64,000 nucleotides of DNA from Manduca sexta (taxonomy: Eukaryota > Arthropoda > Insecta > Lepidoptera > Sphingidae). Below, piece after piece: positions 58,206-64,000 of this stretch. The stretch's first letter is position 1. Each line of letters begins with the position of its first letter. The translations under genes were made by a program, and so were the position numbers. The notes below the pieces were generated by a model, which was not told the DNA's origin, ran no database searches, and worked only from the letters and a program-made list of their open reading frames with translations. The stretch lies in contig NC_051121.1 of NCBI RefSeq assembly GCF_014839805.1, positions 8,043,116-8,107,115 on the forward strand, written 5' to 3'.

Positions 58206-60255
58206 AGTAAAAAACGAGTATATGATTTCATTTATTAACGCATTAATAACTGCGTAATTCTCAAAATTTATCAACAGCAATCATCAGACGAATTCTATAG
58301 AAAATAACATCATATTCACTTTAACGTGGCAAAATAGCAAAATTATTTATCCATAAAATAATCTGTCAATTGAAATCAGCCGTGAAAAATATATAGGCTC
58401 AAGTAAAGGTGGAATCCCTTACTAGGTACCGTCAGATCTCTGGCTATTCGAATATTCATTAGCTCTTTGTTGCTGACCCTACTTACGCTACACTATGGTA
58501 ATGAGTGCCAAATTGTTTGTGTTTTGGAGTCAGTTCGATTCCGTTGTAACTTGTGTTCGTGTCTTTTTCATGAAAGTTTGATGTACAGCCTTATGTTTTA
58601 GAGAGCGAATAAATAAAATATAAATATCTACCGACTTTTCAGCTATCCTGTTTGAAAAGTGAAATTACCAGATCCGTACAAATGTTATTAAAGGAATCTT
58701 TTATTTGTTTACATTTTATTTCCCATCTCTTAATATGGCATAATGTAATGTAATAATTTTCATTGTAAGTATAACATATAGTAGTTGCTATGTTCCAATC
58801 TTAGATTTTAATTTTGTTTTACAAATTTCATCTTAATTTTTTAGTTATTTCTTATTTTATTTTTACGTACTTAATTTTTAGTGTGTGTATCCGCGTCTAT
58901 ATATGTGTGTATGCTGAGATCTTTTATTACTTGTTATTATTTACTCGTTTACATTATATTTCAAATTCTGATACTACAAAAATTTACGTATCAAAACCAC
59001 AGAAATAAAATACGTAAACAATTTTCGCAGCATACTTTAAATAATACTGCGATAATCTGTGCCCCCGGTAACCTTGATATAATAAGCTATTGACAGTAAA
59101 AAAGACACACAAAAAAACTCAACGCTGAAATACAGGCTTAAACAAAATGTCTATATTATTTGGAAATATCGAAAGAAAGGGCTTAAAATGTCAACAGGTT
59201 TTTACATCGATGAAGTGACAAAAGCTTAACATTTTCATAAAAAGGACGCTGTTGAGTGAAATATCAACTTTTGCTCCTGACTTTAACGTCTTTACATTTA
59301 TTTAAGTATACCATCTTAGAAAAGTAAAGGTATTATCAACTTTTAATCAAACTATATCATAATTTTAAATATTGTAACTGCCACATCACACAACATAATA
59401 CGTGATGAAACTTTAACAACAAAAATTATCAACTCACAAAGTATGTACATCGTCATTAGAACAAAATTTTAATAGATAATAGGTATATCTTTCTATGAGA
59501 AAACTCAGCTGTGTATGTGCTATCGTAATGACTTTTCCATATCTGCAGTCAAAAAGCATTGGACTATCACTAGTAATCCAGTTTAGACCATTGGAACTAA
59601 TATAATTGAATATGCAATTTAGAAAAGGGCACGTCTCATAAATACAATATCTAGATCTATATCGAGAAATGTATATGTAATAACAAATAACAACAATACT
59701 TCTGAAATTTTTTTATTGCTAATTGAACCCAAATTCTAACCCAAATATATATATATATATATTTCTTTACACTACTTTAGAAAATTTCCATTTACTAAAC
59801 TTTTTACATTTTCGGATATGTGCGCTTTCCGAAATTGCATATTCAATTACTGATATATTATTTAAACATCTTCATTGCAACGATAATAAATTCCACCAGC
59901 ATTTATACTTATTTCATCTTTATATTCACTCGAATGGCGTTTGCAACTCCATTATTCTGTTAAGGATGAATGTTCGTGCATTTTACAGCAAATTTTCAAG
60001 CTTGATCTATCAAAGAACGGTAGCGTTGCATATTCCAGTATACGTACGTGTACCCACGTTTCCAGGAATATATGTAATAAAATTCTGTAAAAATGTCAGT
60101 TTCATTTTCCATATATTTTGATACAAAGAATGCGGCGTGTGCATTTCTATCAAAACAGTGTAGTTCGATGTCCAATATTTGAATATCGTACGTGGAAAAT
60201 GTTTTTGAAACATTTTTAGAAAGCAATAAAGTATAGATCGCGATAACGGTTTTTT
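58206..60255. other. Between the GT10 genes, part 2
   Basis: Very AT-rich. Open frames on both strands at 59723-60226 overlap and are Phe/Tyr/Ile-rich, with no recognised product; they look like composition effects. Confidence 0.45.
59742..59764. repeat. (AT)n microsatellite
   Basis: An uninterrupted at-repeat of about 20 bases. Confidence 0.8.
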
Positions 60256-60261
60256 TTTATT
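60256..60261 (-). promoter_or_regulatory. Poly(A) signal of GT10 paralogue 2
   Basis: AATAAA on the minus strand, 36 bases after the stop codon, the right distance for a short 3' untranslated region. Confidence 0.5.
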
Positions 60262-60296
60262 AAATTGTTAATTGAGATATGAACTAAAAACCCTGA

Positions 60297-60642
60297 TTAT
60301 ATTTTTTTGATTTTCTTGCTCTTCGTTACATTAATATACGATAACACTTCAGAAAAACTCTCAGCACCTTTTGGGTAACAGCGCTCGTACAACGCTCCAT
60401 AATACCACCACTTTCTGAACGTCTCGTAGTAACTTTGTATGTTAACCCTCTTGACATCGTTCAGCAGCTCACACAGGTCGCAAAGACCTCGCAGCATGTT
60501 GACGGGTTGAATGGTATAATTAGCCCTCCATTGATGATAAGCGTTATAGACTTCAGGGTTTCTGATTAAATAGTCTAAAATAGCTGCTAATTTTTCTGGA
60601 AAGATTCCTCTTGAGTCTATATAAGAACCATCTGGAAAGAAT
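60297..60642 (-). CDS. GT10 paralogue 2, exon 2
   Basis: Acceptor gattccag on the minus strand. It begins FFPDGSYIDSRGIFPEKLAA, then LDYLIRNPEVYNAYHQW, a CDLC pair as in paralogue 1, FRKWWYYG, and a basic end before TAA. Confidence 0.9.
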
Positions 60643-62178
60643 CTGGAATCAATGAAAATTTTATAAAGTTTGTTTATCCATGTAGTGCTAATAGTTTTGA
60701 CTTTGCAATATAAATTAGGTTTTTTGTTAATTCTAATTATGAAAGAGTAAATTCAGCTGCCCTTAAACTATTTTAGTAACAACATCGGCAGGTAATCTTC
60801 TAGTTATTGTCCTAAAACTTTCGCTATTAAGTCTAGAACAAATTTACATAAAAATATAACAATACCTCAGACAAAATAAAATAAAATTGTTTTTTTTTCG
60901 GGAACGGCAAAGTGAACTGCACCTGATGGTTACTGGAGTGGAGTTCAGTAGAATGTCGACTAACGAGACAGGGTTACCCCTCGGCAGTGGACACAATTAT
61001 GTCGGCCTGTTAGAAACGGATATACACCGGCTGATGACGGAATGCAACAAACTTATGTGGCGCGCATGGCCGGCTTTAGCACCTTGTGGTCACTCTCCGG
61101 GTGGATATAAAATATATCGGACCACTGGCTAATTAGAAATTAATAAAAAAATTACGGTGGTAATCAAGTACCTGCTGAAATCCGATCCACCCATCATTAT
61201 CGGGACGGCTTCACTATTAAACGCATGCATCACATCTTTGGTGACATAATCCTCAGATCCACTTTCTTCGCTAACTAAATAGAAATAGTAATTTCTTCCA
61301 ACATCCTTCTTACAGTCTTCGTGTGAGCACTTAATTCCTCCACACCCGTAAATATCTAATACAAGCTTATGCTCTTTCAAATAGTGCTGCAAATCCTTTG
61401 CATATGACATTCCTCTTAATCGCGGGTGGCATTTGCCCATAACAAAGACTACTGCTTTAGATTTCGGTCTGATATCCTCGAATTTGGTTTCTAAAATCGG
61501 CCATTCTACGTCTATATTTGGAGCGATAACATTGCCATTTAAATCTTTCACTTCGATAAATGGTGTTACAATGTCCGAATATAATTTGTAAGACCAGGTC
61601 CAATTGAAATGACTGTCTAAATTAATGTTGCATATTGGATTATCATTTGAAGGTAACATTGAGTGGAATATGTATTTCTGTTTCATTGTTCTCGTTTGAG
61701 GCATATTCAGTTTCCTCCAATTAGGCAATAGACTCATATTAAAAATGATAGCGTCGAAATTTCTATAATCAGCATTCAACACATCCTTGTTTGTAGTTAG
61801 AAAACAATTTATATACGTACAGTTGTTTTCAATGAATGGTTTTTGGCCTTCTCCAATAGGATTCTCGATATTAGATTGAACCCAAAGAAGTATATATTTC
61901 AGATCATTGTCAAATCTTTTTGCCTTGAACAGATCTGGATGCGGTATCTCCTTGAGTTTAGTTTGAAACTTTCCTATTTCCGTCACAGTACTATATGCCG
62001 TGTGGAAGGAATAGAACGCAAGAATCACGTACATCACCAAACCAGTGAAACTTATTATGAAAAATAATCTTGCAAGTATCTCTGTTTTAGAAAATAAATA
62101 CATATTTTGTGTTACACTGTGCAGCGTTGGGGAAACAATGACGAGTGACAGATTCATCGCGATAAACAAACTGTCCAT
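60297..62178 (-). CDS. GT10 alpha-1,3-fucosyltransferase-like protein (second paralogue)
   Basis: Minus-strand exons 62178-61172 and 60642-60297 give 450 residues. Layout: N-terminal tail, one membrane span (about 35-58), stem, then the GT10 domain with NWTWSYKLYSD (192-202), YYFYLVSEESGSEDYVTKD (297-315) and AVPIMMGGSDFSR|FFPDGSYI across the intron. The intron cuts the same Arg codon in the same phase as paralogue 1. Departures from the usual signature: D-S-D reads YSD, F-E-N-S reads SEES, and T-E-K reads TKD, so a lysine and an aspartate sit where Glu-Lys is expected. Such changes could mean altered donor use or loss of activity. Three in-frame Met codons precede the membrane span; the first is used here. 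The C-terminus ends in a Lys-rich tail not seen in paralogue 1. Confidence 0.88.
60889..61131 (+). repeat. Repeat family D, longest copy (GT10 paralogue 2 intron)
   Basis: A T-run then cggcaaagtgaactgcacct, acacaattatgtcggcctg, ggcgcgcatggccggcttta, and gggtggatataaaatatatc. Four other copies in the window show its limits. It fills much of the paralogue 2 intron and creates the short plus-strand open frame there. Confidence 0.7.
61172..62178 (-). CDS. GT10 paralogue 2, exon 1
   Basis: Anchor, stem and most of the GT10 domain. Read on the minus strand the exon ends ttcagcag|gtactt. Met codons at residues 1, 8 and 26; residue 26 would still leave a type II anchor. Confidence 0.88.
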
Positions 62179-62493
62179 CGGAGACTCGTCGACTGACGAC
62201 GGTAAACAAAAAATTCTTTTAAAGCAAAATAAACAAGACTACACAACTCTCTGATGAATTTTCGAGAAGTTATAATGAGTGATTTAATAACTTTGAATTC
62301 AAAAAATACCATGTAATTATTATTATATTAGTAATATAGTGTTATTATGTTATGAATCTGAATGATTATATATTATGTAGAGCTGTAACGAACTTATTTC
62401 GAAGAAATATTACTGATTAAAAATTACTTATTTTGAAACCTCTTAATTTATATATATTTTAAATCATTCGAATAATAAAACACGCATATTATA

Positions 62494-62861
62494 TCCTTCC
62501 TGGCCGAATTTAGGCCACGGCAGCCGATCTCGACGGAGATCAGCCAAATACAAAAGAGATGTTATAGTGCACAAGTGTGTACAAAATACACAGGTGCACT
62601 CTCTGTTCCTTCACTCTCATAGTCCGGGATATTGCAATTCGACATGACCGGGGAGAGATCAGACGCAGTACCAACGGCTTTACATGCTTTCCGAAACACG
62701 GGGGGTATCACACAGCTAACTTCCTCCTTCCATGCTGCGACTGAGTAATTTTAAGATCGTATACTCAGTCACATTTATTTTTGGCCCAGGACTCGAACTT
62801 AGGACCTCAGCGCGTTAGAAGTACTCATACCGCGTACGCATTACAACTACACCAGGCAGTC
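62494..62861 (-). mobile_element. SINE family C, full copy, minus strand
   Basis: Reads tccttcctggccgaattta at the 3' end and tacaactacaccaggcagtc at the 5' end; the B-box remnant is ggactcgaacttagg. The body matches 43450. Confidence 0.85.
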
Positions 62862-64000
62862 AAAACACCTATTAAATATATGAAAGGGTTCCAAAATTGT
62901 ACTGCCATTCACTGCAACCATAATAACAGTTAAAACCACGTTTGCCCTATACTCATTCCGGACATATAAAACTTTTCCGCCAAGAACTCTCAAAGAGATC
63001 CGTCCGACTGTCTGTTCGCAGCCAAAAAGCTCTCGAGAAAATTTTTCTATCAGTCGATGTCTCCCTCTATTTGCTAAGACCTGTTTCGTTAGAGGCACTG
63101 AGTGTTTCCATTGTATCAGTTCAGTTGCCCTTTTTGACGTATTTTCGAATTAATATATTAGGATTAGTAATTATATAAGTTTTCGTTACTTATATAGTTT
63201 AATTTTTCGTTTTAATGTAGTACCTAATGTAGGTATAAGCTAGCCATTTTTAGTCTAGTGGCGGCGTATATGCATGGAACTGCCTTATTAGAAAGTTCAT
63301 TGATTTTTCCCATGCGATTCGCATTAGATTCTCATGAAAAAAAAAGGAGAACTAAACCAAATTGTTTCTGTACAATATTTAAAAAATCATGTTGCTTGCG
63401 TCGACCACGCATTGGAATGACGTGAGGACAGATAAAAAAAATAGCAATAAACTTCTTTATAACAAACTTTGTGCATAATAAATTGTACGCGAGTTTTGTC
63501 TTTCACTTTAAATCGGCATGAAACAATAAAATCCAAACTCCAAAAAAGCCATTGAAAGTACATTGATACTTTCCCTTTCAACCCAAAACTACAATTTCAT
63601 AAAACTTTTCAAACTACAACAGAGGTACAAAACGAAAACTATTTTTTAATAAACTCACCCGTTACACTGAATATTGTGACGAATATGACAATGGATACCA
63701 ACCGCGCTCTTTGCATGTAGGACGTCGAGTCTTCGGCAAATATGGACATCGCGTATGAAGTCAAACAGAATTACGTATTCCATAAAAATATACCCCTTTT
63801 GCGAGAGCGTGACAACTGGAACGTGTCACCATGACGTGAAAGACTTTATTTATAACCACGTTATTATAAACACATATACAAACAGGAGAAAGTATGGGGC
63901 CGGTAATTCGTTTTGCCAACCTTGGTCCATATTTGCCAACTATTCCTTTGGACTAAAATATTTATCCCTGCATACTGACAATTTGCAGCCAAGAAACACT
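62862..64000. other. Right end of the window
   Basis: A minus-strand frame of 83 codons at 62847-63098 overlaps a plus frame of 78; neither is recognised. The rest is AT-rich with no feature seen. Confidence 0.4.

Noticed and set aside
59723..60226. Overlapping open frames on both strands (132 codons plus, 76 codons minus)
   Set aside because: Phe/Tyr/Ile/His-rich composition from AT-rich DNA, no motif, and the plus frame starts at a non-ATG codon.
1..64000. CRISPR array, operon or bacterial insertion sequence
   Set aside because: No regularly spaced direct repeats were seen, and the gene structure is clearly that of an animal nuclear genome.

Overview
The window looks like a piece of a butterfly or moth (Lepidoptera) nuclear chromosome. 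It is AT-rich, has no operon-like gene packing, and carries split genes with GT-AG introns. It is dense in tRNA-derived SINEs, short foldback elements and decayed LINE ends. The recurring motif 'ctcgcggcttcgcccgcgtg' and its variants is typical of lepidopteran interspersed repeats. The family assignment is inference; the species cannot be told from the sequence.

Three protein genes can be supported. (1) A secreted carbonic anhydrase-related protein of the CA10/CA11 type lies on the plus strand. Ten coding exons run from 21797 to 38601 and encode about 330 residues. All exon phases agree, and two of the three zinc-binding histidines are replaced. An extra open exon at 37984-38069 could give a second, very basic C-terminus. 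(2) A GT10 alpha-1,3-fucosyltransferase-like gene lies on the plus strand, 51051-52567, in two coding exons (423 residues). (3) A second GT10 gene lies on the minus strand, 62178-60297, in two coding exons (450 residues). The two GT10 genes face each other tail to tail. They share one intron at the same split arginine codon, so they are paralogues. Both depart from the usual GT10 donor-site signature.

Layout. 1-21764: no confident gene; SINEs, MITEs, LINE tails and one perfect nested foldback flanked by TTAA (4373-4664). 20780-21001 may hold a 5' untranslated exon of the CA-related gene. 21765-38601: the CA-related gene, whose large introns hold a LINE fragment in each orientation, two MITE families and a pair of abutting perfect hairpins (26485-26578). 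38602-51050: intergenic and repeat-rich, with three GC-rich islands and one open frame that looks like a mitochondrial presequence (48171). 51051-62178: the GT10 pair with about 7.7 kb of repeats between them. 62179-64000: one complete SINE and unassigned sequence.

How the genes work together: both GT10 products are predicted type II Golgi membrane proteins, and the CA-related protein is predicted to be secreted. All three would use the secretory pathway, but nothing in the sequence shows a shared function. Most of the window is repeats and unassigned DNA. Similarity among repeat copies was judged by eye, and their edges are approximate.
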